Assembly (NCBI RefSeq): GCF_025028335.1
Contig: NZ_JAFEUW010000001.1
Span: 1,922,001 to 1,986,000 of the forward strand
Direction of reading: 5' to 3'
Length of the DNA: 64,000 nucleotides
From: Brachybacterium sillae
Lineage (GTDB): Bacteria; Actinomycetota; Actinomycetes; Actinomycetales; Dermabacteraceae
The position numbers and the translations under genes are program-made. The notes beneath the pieces were generated by a model, which made no database searches, was not told where the DNA came from, and saw nothing but the letters and a program-made list of their open reading frames with translations. Positions 31,195-39,800 of this stretch are shown one piece after another. Each line of letters opens with the position of its first letter. The stretch's first letter is position 1.

Positions 31195-31428
31195 ATGGGG
31201 TCGGGCACCCCAGAGTCGGCCCCCGCGTCTGTGAGCCGCCCGGACCTACCCGCCCTGTGGCGGGAGGTCCGGCGGTTCGCCCGTGGGGTGCTCGGCTCCG
31301 ACGCCTACGACAAGTACCTGACGCACCATCGCGTCACCGGCTGCTCGCATCCGCCGATGAGTGAGAAGGAGTTCTGGCGCGCCAAGTACGCGGAGGAGGA
31401 CGCCAATCCCCGCGGGCGCTGCTGCTGA
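31195..31428 (+). CDS. YbdD/YjiX-family small protein (CstA partner)
   Basis: A 77-residue protein of the YbdD (DUF466) family: LWREVRRFARGVLGSDAYDKYLTHHRVTGCSHPPMSEKEFWRAKYAEEDANPRGRCC is the whole conserved domain ending in the typical Cys-Cys. In E. coli these small proteins are required for activity of CstA/BtsT-type pyruvate transporters. Start is uncertain: ATG at 31195 is 10 bp after cstA and lacks a ribosome site, so coupling by termination-reinitiation or a start inside cstA (31132 or a TTG nearby) is possible. The stop codon lies within the first unit of an 18-bp tandem repeat. Confidence 0.85.
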   Translation: MGSGTPESAPASVSRPDLPALWREVRRFARGVLGSDAYDKYLTHHRVTGCSHPPMSEKEFWRAKYAEEDANPRGRCC

Positions 31429-31485
31429 CGAGGGCGCTGCTGCTGACGAGGGCGCTGCTGCTGACGAGGGCGCTGCTGCTGACGC
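31414..31485. repeat. Four 18-bp tandem repeats at ybdD 3' end
   Basis: Unit gggcgctgctgctgacga repeated at 31414, 31432, 31450 and 31468; only the last base of the fourth unit differs. The ybdD stop (31426-31428) is in the first unit, and because 18 is a multiple of 3 every unit repeats an in-frame TGA. In another frame the array encodes GAAADE units. Slippage expansion of the gene end is the simplest origin. Confidence 0.95.
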
Positions 31486-31538
31486 GGGCGCGCCGGCGAG
31501 GCCCCTCGGTGGGAGCGCGACGGCTCCCTCCCGCCGTC

Positions 31539-32039
31539 TCAGCAGGTCCTGCCCGACAACTGGGCGCCGTGGATCTCGAGGATCCCCCGGGCTACGAGTC
31601 TGAGCTCGGCTCCGTGCTGATCGGTCCCGGTCAGAAAGAAGTACCCGCCGGACCTCTTCTCACGAGACAGCTTCGTGAAGCCGTGTCGTGAGAGCACCGG
31701 ATCGAGGGCCGTGCGCCAGGGCTCCCAGTCGATTCCCTCCCCGGGCGCCGGGTACAGGTGGTGGCCCTCAGCAGTCGCCCATCTGCCGGGATCGTAGGAG
31801 CAGGCCCCTCCCTTCACCGGCTGATCGGTGAGGGCACCTTCCGGGGCCCATCCGAGGGGGCGCACCGAGTCCATCGTCGCGATGAGATCCTCCACCACCT
31901 GCTGGTAGTGAGCCTGCGCACGGGCGGGATCCATCGGTGTGACGGACGGTCCGCAACCGTCGAGCAGGATCGTCAGTCCGGCGGCGCCGAGCAGTGGAGC
32001 CAGGCTCCGGCGGCGCGGTCGGGTCGGATTCTCAGGCAT
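31539..32039 (-). CDS. Small lipoprotein of unknown function
   Basis: A 166-residue lipoprotein: PTRPRRRSLAPLLGAAGLTI is the signal, followed by the lipobox LLDGC with lipidation near residue 29. The mature part contains a DPARAQAHYQQVVEDLIATMDSV helix, two later Cys (GACSYDP and the terminal RTC) and a YFFLTGTDQHGAELRLVARG beta hairpin. The pattern resembles small actinobacterial lipoproteins with a single alpha/beta domain, but I do not recognise a named family. The ATG at 32039 overlaps by 8 bp the end of a 49-residue gene on the same strand, so the two are probably translated together. Longer upstream starts lie in that gene. Confidence 0.75.
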   Translation of the reverse strand: MPENPTRPRRRSLAPLLGAAGLTILLDGCGPSVTPMDPARAQAHYQQVVEDLIATMDSVRPLGWAPEGALTDQPVKGGACSYDPGRWATAEGHHLYPAPGEGIDWEPWRTALDPVLSRHGFTKLSREKRSGGYFFLTGTDQHGAELRLVARGILEIHGAQLSGRTC

Positions 32040-32181
32040 CGGTCTGCTCCAGCCGTCGGACCTCGATCTGCACCCAGCCGCGCCGCTCTCGGGTGGACGG
32101 CTCCACAGAGGCCAGAAGGACCGCATGCGACTCTCCGCAGGGAACGGTCTCGGCGTCAGGATCTGCTCCGAGAAATGTCAT
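32032..32181 (-). CDS. 49-residue small protein upstream of lipoprotein
   Basis: Starts at the ATG at 32181 behind a strong GGAGGAG 6 bp upstream, and ends overlapping the lipoprotein start by 8 bp. The product is hydrophilic (MTFLGADPDAETVPCG... QIEVRRLEQTDA) with no signal or membrane segment. It may be a short leader whose translation feeds the lipoprotein, or a small cytosolic protein in its own right. The ribosome site and tight overlap are the main support; no family is recognised. Confidence 0.6.
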   Translation of the reverse strand: MTFLGADPDAETVPCGESHAVLLASVEPSTRERRGWVQIEVRRLEQTDA

Positions 32182-32353
32182 GGGAACTCCTCCGCCTGTG
32201 CGAGACAGCCTCCGGGATGCCGCCCTGCCTGTGACTGTAACCGTGGAGCACCCTCGTGACCATGGGCTGAAATCCCCACCCCGACCCCTGCGGGGCACAC
32301 TCTCCGTCCGCCCTGCACCCCCGCCTGTCGGCCACCCTCGGTAGGCTTGACCG

Positions 32354-35300
32354 GTGGACTCCGCAGCCGACATCCTCGACCTGCCCGGCACCGACGCGCC
32401 CGCCCAGGATGCCGCGGCCACCGGCCCCGTCGACCCCGATCATCCGCACCCGGGGCAGTGGCGGCTGAGCCACCTGCAGGTCTCCAACTGGGGCACCTTC
32501 CACGGCACCCACGACCTGCCGATCTCCACCAAGGGGTACTTCCTCACCGGTGGCCCTGGCACCGGCAAGTCGACACTGCTCGATGCGATCAGTGCTCTGC
32601 TCACCCCGCCGCGCACCCTGCACTTCAATGCCGCCGCCTCCGACGCCGGCCCAGCGCGCTCCAAGTACCGCCGCACCGTCGCGAGTTACGTGCGCGGTGC
32701 CTGGGCGATGCACTACGACGCCGCCACCGGGGAGTTCAGCCAGGAGGTGCTGCGTGAGAAGACGACGCTGTCCGTCATCACCCTGCGCTACAGCGACGGC
32801 CTGGGCGGCCTGGTGCAGCTGACCCGCCTGCTGCTTCTCCACGCCGGGCACACGGCCGACTCCGACGTGAAGAGCCTGTACGTGATCGCGCGGGAGCCGC
32901 TGGACGTCACCGAACTGCGCCGGTTCGTCACCACCCAGATCGCCGGGAAGGACCTGGAGGCGGCCCACCCGGGAACGCAGACCTTCCGCCAGTTCCGCGA
33001 GTACCGGGCGGCGTTCAGCCAGATCCTCGGGATCCCCGACGAGAAGGCCCTCTCGCTGCTGCACAAGATCCAGTCGGCCAAGGAACTCGGCGACGTCAAC
33101 GCCCTGCTTCGGGACTACATGCTCGACGAGCCCCGCACCTTCGACCTGGCCGACCAGGCCCTCGCGAACTTCCAGAACCTCTCTGAGGTGCATGCGGCGC
33201 TGGTGACCGCCCGCGAGCAGCGGGACGTGCTGCGCGGTCTGCGCACCGCCCATGAGGACTGGTCCGCCATGCGCGAGCGCGGCGGGGAGCTGGTGGATCG
33301 TCGCAGCGACATCGACGTGTTCGCCGCGCAGCATCTGGTGCGGCTGCTGGCCGAGGAGCAGGACCGTCTGCAGCTGGAGCAGGACCGTGCCGTCGCGCAG
33401 CAGCGCCGACTCACCCAGGACGTCGCCGACGCCCGCTCCGACCTCGCGCAGCTGACGGACCAGCGGCGCCGTGCGGGTGGTGGGGAGATCGACGACTGGA
33501 AGAAGCAGATCGCCGGGCTGGAGGTGGAGCGGGATCGCCGCTCGGAACGCTCCACCGAGTTCGCGGCGCAGCTGGCCACCGTCGGTCTGCGCACACCCAT
33601 CAGCGAGGACCTGTTCCTCTCCACGCAGCGGGAGGTCGCGGCGCTGCGGCGCGAGCTCGAGGACGAGGAGAAGCAGGCCGGTCGCACCGCCTGGGAGGCC
33701 GAGGCCGCGGTGCGCCGCCACGAGGAGGAGCTCGCGCAGCTGCGCTCCGAGCTGGCCTCCCTCACCGGGCGTGCCTCGAACCTGCACTCGGAGGATGTGG
33801 CGCTGCGTGACCGCATCGCGCAGGAGGTCGGGGTGGCGCCGACGTCGCTGCCCTTCGCCGCAGAGCTGCTGCAGGTGCGGGCGGGCGAGGAGGAGTGGAC
33901 CGCCGCCGCCGAGCAGGCACTGCGGGGACTCGCCCGCTCGATCCTGGTGCCCGACCGGGTGTACCGGGAGGTCGCGGCGGTGATCGACCGGACGCGCCTG
34001 CGTCGGCGTATCGCCTACAACCGCATCAACACCGACCTGCGCCGCCCCGCCAAGCAGATCGACCCCCGCACCCTGGCCGCGAAGCTGGAGGTGAAGGAGG
34101 GCGAGTTCCACGCCTGGCTGAGCGGGGAGATCGCCTCCCGCATGGATTACGTCTGTGCGGAGACACTGGAGGAGTTCACCCGGCTGCCGCGGGCGGTCCT
34201 GAAGTCCGGCCAGATCAAGCACTCCGCCTCCCGACACGAGAAGAACGCCGACCGGTCGATCAACGACCGCTCCCAGTGGGTGCTGGGCTTCGACAACCGT
34301 GCCAAGCGGGCCGTGTTCGAGCGGGAGCGCACTCGCGCCGAACAGGCCCTGTTCGAGGCCCAGGCCCGCCGCCGGGACGTCGCCACGGAGGAGGGGCGCC
34401 GGCGGGAGCGATTGTTCGCCCTGCAGGCCCTCGCTCAGGTGACCTGGGACGACATCGACGCGGCGAGCGTGGCCCGCCGCATCCAGAACCTGCGTGACAT
34501 GGTGCAGGCCGCTGAACGCGGCAGCGATGCCCTGACGGAGATCGCCCGGCAGATCGACGATGTCGAGCGGGCCATCGCCGATGCCGACGAGGAACTGCTC
34601 GAGGTGGTGCGCCACCTGGGCAGGCTCACCGAGCAGTCCGAGCGGGCCGCCGAACGGCTGCACGAGGCGCAGGCCCGGCTCGCGGAGCGCACCCTCGCCC
34701 CGGAGGTGGAGCGGGACCTCGCCGACCGGTTCGCCGCGATCTCCCCGACGCTGGTGCTGTCCACCATCGACCAGGTCACGAAGGACGCCTCCGCCACCCT
34801 CGATGCGGAACTGATGGACCTCACCCGCCGCACCTCCCGCGCGGAGGAGGACATGCGCACCGCCATGCGCGAGTTCGACCGGCGCTGGCCGGCCGAGGCG
34901 GGGGACACCGACGCGTCGCTTGACGCCGTCGGCGACCACCTGGCAATCCTGGCGCGGATCGAGGAGGAGAAGCTGCCGGAGGTGGAGGACCGCTTCGTCG
35001 AGTTCTTCACCGGCAACACCCTCGGGGACGTGCAGGCCCTCGCCACCGCCATCGCACGGGAGCCCGCGGAGATCCGCAAGCGCCTGCAACGGATCAACGC
35101 GCTGCTGGCGCAGGTGGAGTTCCATGCCGGGCGGTACCTGCAGCTGTCGATGCGACCGGTGTACCTGGCGGCGCTCGACGAGTTCAAGCAGGCACTCGAC
35201 GAGGCCGTGGCGCTCACCGTGCAGCAGGACATGAGCCGCGATCGCGAGAACGCGGAGGAACGGTTCCTGGCGCTGCGGCATCTGATGGATCTGGTGGCGC

Positions 35301-35743
35301 GGGCCCGCACGCAGGACGATCAGGCCTCCCGGGCGGTGCTCGACGTGCGCCGTCACGTGCACTTCCACGCCGAGGAGGTCGACGCCGACGGCAAGATGGT
35401 GCACGCCCACGAATCGGGCGGCCCGCTCTCGGGTGGTCAGAACGAGCGTCTGACGACGTTCTGCCTGGCTGCGGCGCTGCGGTATCAGCTGGCGGGCACC
35501 GGGGTGGATGTGCCGCGGTACGCGCCGATCATCATCGACGAGGCCTTCTCCAAGGGCGCCGGGGAGTTCATCACCGCCGCCATGGAGTCGTTCCGGCACT
35601 TCGGCTTCCAGGTGGTCCTGGCGAACCCCGGCAAGAACCCGCAGGCTCTGGCCCCGTTCATCGGCGGCGTCGGTGTGGTCTCCATCCGCGACGACCGGTA
35701 CTCGCAGGTCAGCCCGATCGAGTTCGTGCCGGCCGAGGGCTGA
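32354..35743 (+). CDS. SMC-like ATPase, JetC/MksB-type
   Basis: A 1129-residue SMC-like ATPase of the JetC/MksB (COG4913) group, the motor of Wadjet systems, which extrude DNA loops and act against circular plasmids. Head elements: WRLSHLQVSNWGTFHG, Walker A GGPGTGKST (66-74), long coiled-coil arms between about 260 and 960 with a central hinge-like globular region near 480-640 (RRRIAYNRINTDLRRPAKQI), signature LSGGQ (1025-1029) and Walker B IIIDE (Asp 1062, Glu 1063). The family-specific tail PGKNPQALAPFIGGVGVVSI is present. All ATPase residues look intact. GTG start at 32354. The usual jetD does not follow; a convergent maltokinase gene ends 3 bp downstream. JetA- and JetB-like genes lie upstream on the same strand. 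Confidence 0.88.
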   Translation: MDSAADILDLPGTDAPAQDAAATGPVDPDHPHPGQWRLSHLQVSNWGTFHGTHDLPISTKGYFLTGGPGTGKSTLLDAISALLTPPRTLHFNAAASDAGPARSKYRRTVASYVRGAWAMHYDAATGEFSQEVLREKTTLSVITLRYSDGLGGLVQLTRLLLLHAGHTADSDVKSLYVIAREPLDVTELRRFVTTQIAGKDLEAAHPGTQTFRQFREYRAAFSQILGIPDEKALSLLHKIQSAKELGDVNALLRDYMLDEPRTFDLADQALANFQNLSEVHAALVTAREQRDVLRGLRTAHEDWSAMRERGGELVDRRSDIDVFAAQHLVRLLAEEQDRLQLEQDRAVAQQRRLTQDVADARSDLAQLTDQRRRAGGGEIDDWKKQIAGLEVERDRRSERSTEFAAQLATVGLRTPISEDLFLSTQREVAALRRELEDEEKQAGRTAWEAEAAVRRHEEELAQLRSELASLTGRASNLHSEDVALRDRIAQEVGVAPTSLPFAAELLQVRAGEEEWTAAAEQALRGLARSILVPDRVYREVAAVIDRTRLRRRIAYNRINTDLRRPAKQIDPRTLAAKLEVKEGEFHAWLSGEIASRMDYVCAETLEEFTRLPRAVLKSGQIKHSASRHEKNADRSINDRSQWVLGFDNRAKRAVFERERTRAEQALFEAQARRRDVATEEGRRRERLFALQALAQVTWDDIDAASVARRIQNLRDMVQAAERGSDALTEIARQIDDVERAIADADEELLEVVRHLGRLTEQSERAAERLHEAQARLAERTLAPEVERDLADRFAAISPTLVLSTIDQVTKDASATLDAELMDLTRRTSRAEEDMRTAMREFDRRWPAEAGDTDASLDAVGDHLAILARIEEEKLPEVEDRFVEFFTGNTLGDVQALATAIAREPAEIRKRLQRINALLAQVEFHAGRYLQLSMRPVYLAALDEFKQALDEAVALTVQQDMSRDRENAEERFLALRHLMDLVARARTQDDQASRAVLDVRRHVHFHAEEVDADGKMVHAHESGGPLSGGQNERLTTFCLAAALRYQLAGTGVDVPRYAPIIIDEAFSKGAGEFITAAMESFRHFGFQVVLANPGKNPQALAPFIGGVGVVSIRDDRYSQVSPIEFVPAEG

Positions 35744-35746
35744 GCC

Positions 35747-37168
35747 TCAGAGCCCGAGGACGCGCTGCAGGCCCCCGAGCGGGATCGGCAGCCAGTAGGG
35801 GCGGTTGCGGGCCTCATACAGCGCCTCGTAGACCGCCTTGTCGGCCTCGAACACCGCGATGAGCGTGCGCGTGGCCTCGGGATCGGCGGGCGGCAGGGTC
35901 GACAGGTAGCCGTCGAGGAAGGCCTCCCGGGCGGCGGCCGCCCAGGCCGAGGCGTCGGCGCCGCTCTCGTGCTGCACCGCACCCGCCACGTAGTCCAGGC
36001 TGCGCAGCAGACCGGCCACATCGCGCAGCGGAGCGTCCGGCAGGTTGCGCTGTGCCAGCGGCCGCAGCGGCTCACCCTCGAAGTCCAGCAGCACCCAGCC
36101 GCGCTGCGGCACCCGCAGCACCTGCCCCAGATGGAAGTCTCCGTGGACGCGCTGCACGGCGGGCCATGCCACATGCCCGGCGCGTTCCAGCACCTGCGCG
36201 ATCGGCTCCCGCAGTCGCGCCACCTCGGGGACCTCCGCGGCCGTCGCGTCCAGGCGCTCGCGCATCCGCTGCACCGCCACGGTGCGCTGCCCCTCATCGG
36301 CCTCGACCGCTCCCAGGGCGGAGGCGAGATCGCGGTGCACCTCCGCCAGCGCCACACCCAGCTCCCGGGCGGGTTCGCGGAAGTCGATCCCCGCGGCGGC
36401 ATCCTGCAGGGCGACCCGCCAGGCGTCCTCCACCCCAGGCAGGAATCCCTGGGCGACCAGCGCGTGGGTGGTGGAGCGGCGCGGCGGTTCCCCCTCGGAC
36501 TCCCGCCAGCGCAGCATCACCGAACCGATCATCGGCGGGACGCGGCGACTGCCGACCTCGTCCAGAGCGGTCTGCACCACCACGTCCGGGTTCTCCCCGT
36601 TGTGCAGCACCCGGAACAGCTTGAGGATCACCGGCTGGGCGTCATCCAGGTCGAAGATCATCGAGGTGTTCGACTGTTCCCCGGACAGCAGGCGCGACCC
36701 CAGCACGCGACCGGCAGCCCGGTGCGGGCGGGTGACCTGCGCGGCGATCTCCAGACCGTCACCCTCGATCACGTGGCCGTCACGCAGCAGACGCAGCAGG
36801 GCGCCCCGGCCGTCGGGATCGGAGGGGGCATCGATCACCACCACCGGCTGCGAGCCCACCGCGACCGTGCCGAGAACCGCGCCCTCCGGCAGACCCTGCG
36901 CCGCGAACTCCCCGCGGCGCAGCACGACCGGCACCTGATACGTGGTGGCACCGCGTGTGGTGCGGGCCTCCACCACCAGGTCGGCGACCAGGTGATCGCG
37001 TTCGACCTCCAGCACTGCCGCCGCCTGCAGGGTCACCTCGGGAGCTCCGGCGCCCTTCTCGGAGTACCAGCGCCGGGCCGGCAGCCAATCCCGCAACTGG
37101 GGAAGTACACGGGCGAGGAGATGATCGAGGTCGGGCAGGTCGGACAGGCGGAGTGGGGATCGGTCCAT
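35747..37168 (-). CDS. mak: Maltokinase-like phosphotransferase
   Basis: A 473-residue kinase of the maltokinase/aminoglycoside-phosphotransferase fold that makes maltose-1-phosphate from maltose and ATP, feeding the GlgE alpha-glucan pathway. The N-terminal cap is visible as RDWLPARRWYSEKG (26-39); catalytic loop VHGDFHLGQVLR (341-352) and metal/DFG-equivalent DFEGEP (362-367) are maltokinase signatures; the nucleotide region is LLSGEQSNTSMIF and LKLFRVLHNGENPD. No treS, glgE or glgB is within the window, which is unusual because mak is often fused or adjacent to treS. ATG at 37168; divergent from the repeat protein with 54 bp between, and convergent with jetC. Confidence 0.85.
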   Translation of the reverse strand: MDRSPLRLSDLPDLDHLLARVLPQLRDWLPARRWYSEKGAGAPEVTLQAAAVLEVERDHLVADLVVEARTTRGATTYQVPVVLRRGEFAAQGLPEGAVLGTVAVGSQPVVVIDAPSDPDGRGALLRLLRDGHVIEGDGLEIAAQVTRPHRAAGRVLGSRLLSGEQSNTSMIFDLDDAQPVILKLFRVLHNGENPDVVVQTALDEVGSRRVPPMIGSVMLRWRESEGEPPRRSTTHALVAQGFLPGVEDAWRVALQDAAAGIDFREPARELGVALAEVHRDLASALGAVEADEGQRTVAVQRMRERLDATAAEVPEVARLREPIAQVLERAGHVAWPAVQRVHGDFHLGQVLRVPQRGWVLLDFEGEPLRPLAQRNLPDAPLRDVAGLLRSLDYVAGAVQHESGADASAWAAAAREAFLDGYLSTLPPADPEATRTLIAVFEADKAVYEALYEARNRPYWLPIPLGGLQRVLGL

Positions 37169-37222
37169 GGGTCAAGAGTAGGGCCGACCTCACCGATCAT
37201 CCCCACTTGCTACCGTGACGTC

Positions 37223-39175
37223 GTGACCGACGGACGCCCCCCTCTCCGGACGGCCGGGACGCGGGTCGTCGCGGCGGCCGCGCTGGTGGCCGCCCCGATC
37301 CTGCTGGGCCCCACCGCACCCGCCGCCCACGCCCTGGGGGAGGACGGGCCGTTCCCGCTGCCGCTGGCGACCACGCGATTGTCCGTCGTGGACGGGGGCA
37401 CCACCCGCACCTCGATCAGCGGCCTCCTCGCCGATGATGCCGAGCCGGAGCTGGTGCCCGCGTCGGCCCGCCTGGTCGTGCCGAGCTCCCTGCCGGAGGA
37501 GCGCGCCGCGGCGATCGATGTCTCCCGCGACGCCCTGACCATGTCGGTCCCCCAGGAGGGGACGTGGCGGATCGAGGACGGGTGGTTGTACTTCACCCCC
37601 GTGCTCGGATTCAGCGGGGACCCGACACCGATCGCCCTGACGGTCAAGGCCACCTCCGGCGCCTGGTCGCTCCCCACCGTCGTGCAGCCGGTGGGGGTGT
37701 TCCCCGCCGCGCATGTCATGCGGGTCTCCGGGGGGGAGCCGTTCGTGGTGGATCTGCGGCGCGCCGACCCGCAGGCGGCCCAGGGGGCCCTGCGTCTGAC
37801 CCTGGACGGGCTCGCCGCCGGCGCCACCGTGACGCGGGACGGGACACGCGTGGTGGTACCGGAGGAGGGCGCGTGGACGCTGGATCGGGAGACGGCCACC
37901 GTGAGCTTCGAACCGTCCACGCTGCGGCCGATGGGCCAGCTCAGTCCCGTGCGGTACGTCTCCGAGGATGAACAGGGCCTGCCGTTGCGCTACGGGGAGA
38001 TCTCCACTTCCGCCCCGGTGATCCCCGACCTCACCCGGGCCGCGCCGTACGGGCAGAGGCTCGAGTTCGAGGTGTCGGAGAGCGCCCAGTTCATCGATTT
38101 CACCACCTTGCAGTTGGTGCCGCAGGCGAGTGAGGCTCAGGCGTCACCGACCGGGGATGTGGTGACGGTGCCGGGGCAGGGGGAGTGGGCGCTGGATCGT
38201 GTCGCCGCCCGCGTCGTCTTCGTCCCGGAATCCGCGGAGGTCCGACGTGTCTCGCCGATGGGTCTGCGGGGCAGCGACGGGGCGGAGGCGGAGTCCGCCA
38301 TCGCACTGCTGGAAGTCGGATACCCGGGGCTGCTGGACCGGTATGTCGCCACCCGCACAGGTCAGACCGTGGACCTCGAACCCCTCGCTGGGTCGGCGAA
38401 CGTCCGGGCCGAGTCGCTGAGGTTCGATCCGGCAGGCCTCCCCTCCGGGGCGAGGATCGAGGGTGGCGGGCTGCAGGTCACCGTCCCCGGGCAGGGGGTC
38501 TGGCGGATCGACGAGGCCACCCGCTCGGCGACCTTCGACCCCGACCCCGGGTTCGCCGGGAACCCCGATCCGGTGACGGTCAGCGGCCAGGGCCTGTTCT
38601 CCGACGGTACCGCCACCGCCCGGTTGCACGTCGCCCAGGCGCCGCAGGTGCCGATCCTCCGCGACGATGTGGTGCGGGGCCCGGTCGGCACCCCGCTGTC
38701 GGTGGACCTTCTCGCCAACGACACCGCCGCCGGCGGCGACACGCCGCTGCTGCCGGACACCGTGCGTCTGCGGTCGCTGCGCGCGGCGAATGTGGAACAG
38801 CTCGAGAACGCGACAGGCACCCGGATCGTGATCCCCGAGGAGGGCACCTACACGGTCTCCCCGGACGGGCGGCTCACCTTCACCCCGGTGGAGGATTTCA
38901 CCGGTCACGGGACACCGCTGGAGTACACCGTCGAGGATCGCACCGGCGGGCGGGTCACCGCGACGATCACGGTGGATGCCGACCCCTCCCTTCCGGCGGG
39001 GATGGCCTCGGAGCAGCCGGACGTGGCCGGCACCACCACGATGCTGCAGGGGGTCATGCCCGGCTCACCGATGACGTTCGCCGTCTACAGCACGGTGACC
39101 CTGATGCTGACCTTCGCCGGGGCCGTCAGTGTATGGATCGGCAACCGGATGCAGTGGGACCCGGACGAGGACTGA
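37223..39175 (+). CDS. Secreted CshA-type repeat surface protein
   Basis: A 650-residue exported protein. Signal peptide RVVAAAALVAAPILLGPTAP with an AHA cleavage site near residue 34. The body holds about five repeats of roughly 100-110 residues, each carrying VP(E/Q/G)xG(T/A/E/V)(W/Y): VPQEGTWRIEDGWLYFTP, VPEEGAWTLDRETATVSF, VPGQGEWALDRVAARVVF, VPGQGVWRIDEATRSATF, VPEEGTYTVSPDGRLTFTP, the pattern of CshA-type fibril repeats. The C terminus has a membrane helix (FAVYSTVTLMLTFAGAVSVW) and a short charged tail instead of an LPxTG sorting signal. A stalk or adhesin role on the cell surface is inference. GTG start at 37223; longer upstream frames are antisense to mak. Confidence 0.82.
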   Translation: MTDGRPPLRTAGTRVVAAAALVAAPILLGPTAPAAHALGEDGPFPLPLATTRLSVVDGGTTRTSISGLLADDAEPELVPASARLVVPSSLPEERAAAIDVSRDALTMSVPQEGTWRIEDGWLYFTPVLGFSGDPTPIALTVKATSGAWSLPTVVQPVGVFPAAHVMRVSGGEPFVVDLRRADPQAAQGALRLTLDGLAAGATVTRDGTRVVVPEEGAWTLDRETATVSFEPSTLRPMGQLSPVRYVSEDEQGLPLRYGEISTSAPVIPDLTRAAPYGQRLEFEVSESAQFIDFTTLQLVPQASEAQASPTGDVVTVPGQGEWALDRVAARVVFVPESAEVRRVSPMGLRGSDGAEAESAIALLEVGYPGLLDRYVATRTGQTVDLEPLAGSANVRAESLRFDPAGLPSGARIEGGGLQVTVPGQGVWRIDEATRSATFDPDPGFAGNPDPVTVSGQGLFSDGTATARLHVAQAPQVPILRDDVVRGPVGTPLSVDLLANDTAAGGDTPLLPDTVRLRSLRAANVEQLENATGTRIVIPEEGTYTVSPDGRLTFTPVEDFTGHGTPLEYTVEDRTGGRVTATITVDADPSLPAGMASEQPDVAGTTTMLQGVMPGSPMTFAVYSTVTLMLTFAGAVSVWIGNRMQWDPDED

Positions 39176-39193
39176 GCTGCCGCGGGGCAGGTC

Positions 39194-39799
39194 TCAATCG
39201 CATCCCTCCGGCGCGGCGACGGGCGCGGCAAGACGTTCCGCCGCCTGGTCCGCGGCCACCAGTTCCACCGATGTGGAACCCAACAACACCTCCACGGCGG
39301 TCCCGTCCCGCTGGGCGTCCAGCCGCAGTGTGGCCTCGGGGAACTGAGCGGCCACCGAGGAGGCCGCGAGGTATCCCTGCGGCCCGTGGACGATGGTGAC
39401 GCCCTCCTCGGAGGCCGTGGTGTTGGTGGGCTCCCCGGTGATGTAGCCCCGCTCGCGCAGATCGGCGGTGACGGAGGCGGCCAGCCCGTTGCGGCGGGTG
39501 CCGTTGAGCACCCTCACCTCGACGTCACCCGCGGCCGCGGGCACGGCCCCCGGCTCCGGGCAGGTCAGCGAGGGGGTACCCGAACGCAGAGCCTTGTCCT
39601 CGATGACATGCTCCTCCGCGGGCTCCGCAGTCAGCTGCTGCCATGCGTACCACGCGGTGCCAGCGATGCCGATCACCAGCAGCGACATCACGATCAGCTG
39701 GGTGAGGCGCAGACGCCGCTGGCGCGCCCTGCGCTCGGCCGTGCGGCGGGCCCGGTCGGTGGACCGGGACGGCCTCGGTGCGAGCGGGCCCGCGTCCAC
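39194..39799 (-). CDS. LytR C-terminal domain envelope protein
   Basis: A 201-residue protein with an Arg-rich cytosolic N tail (RRTAERRARQRRLRLTQL), one membrane helix (LIVMSLLVIGIAGTAWYAW, about 33-52) and an extracytoplasmic LytR_C domain: VEVRVLNGTRRNGLAASVTADLRERGY and VTIVHGPQGYLAASSVAAQFP. LytR_C domains accompany LCP enzymes that attach teichoic acids or arabinogalactan, and stand-alone forms occur in actinobacteria. Start GTG at 39799, one base after the hexosaminidase-gene stop on the same strand order (hexosaminidase is upstream), so the two probably form an operon. No LCP enzyme is adjacent. Confidence 0.82.
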   Translation of the reverse strand: MDAGPLAPRPSRSTDRARRTAERRARQRRLRLTQLIVMSLLVIGIAGTAWYAWQQLTAEPAEEHVIEDKALRSGTPSLTCPEPGAVPAAAGDVEVRVLNGTRRNGLAASVTADLRERGYITGEPTNTTASEEGVTIVHGPQGYLAASSVAAQFPEATLRLDAQRDGTAVEVLLGSTSVELVAADQAAERLAAPVAAPEGCD

Positions 39800-39800
39800 G

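Noticed and set aside
31361-31603. Alternative frame encoding GAAADE repeats after ybdD
   Set aside because: It has no ribosome site or conserved domain and arises from the tandem repeat in an alternative frame.
32156-35599. A 1147-residue minus-strand frame opposite the JetC-like gene
   Set aside because: Antisense shadow; lacks any motif, while the plus strand encodes Walker A, signature and Walker B.
35969-39175. A 1068-residue plus-strand open frame
   Set aside because: Its first ~420 residues are antisense to the maltokinase gene; only the part from the GTG at 37223, with a signal peptide and repeats, is coding.
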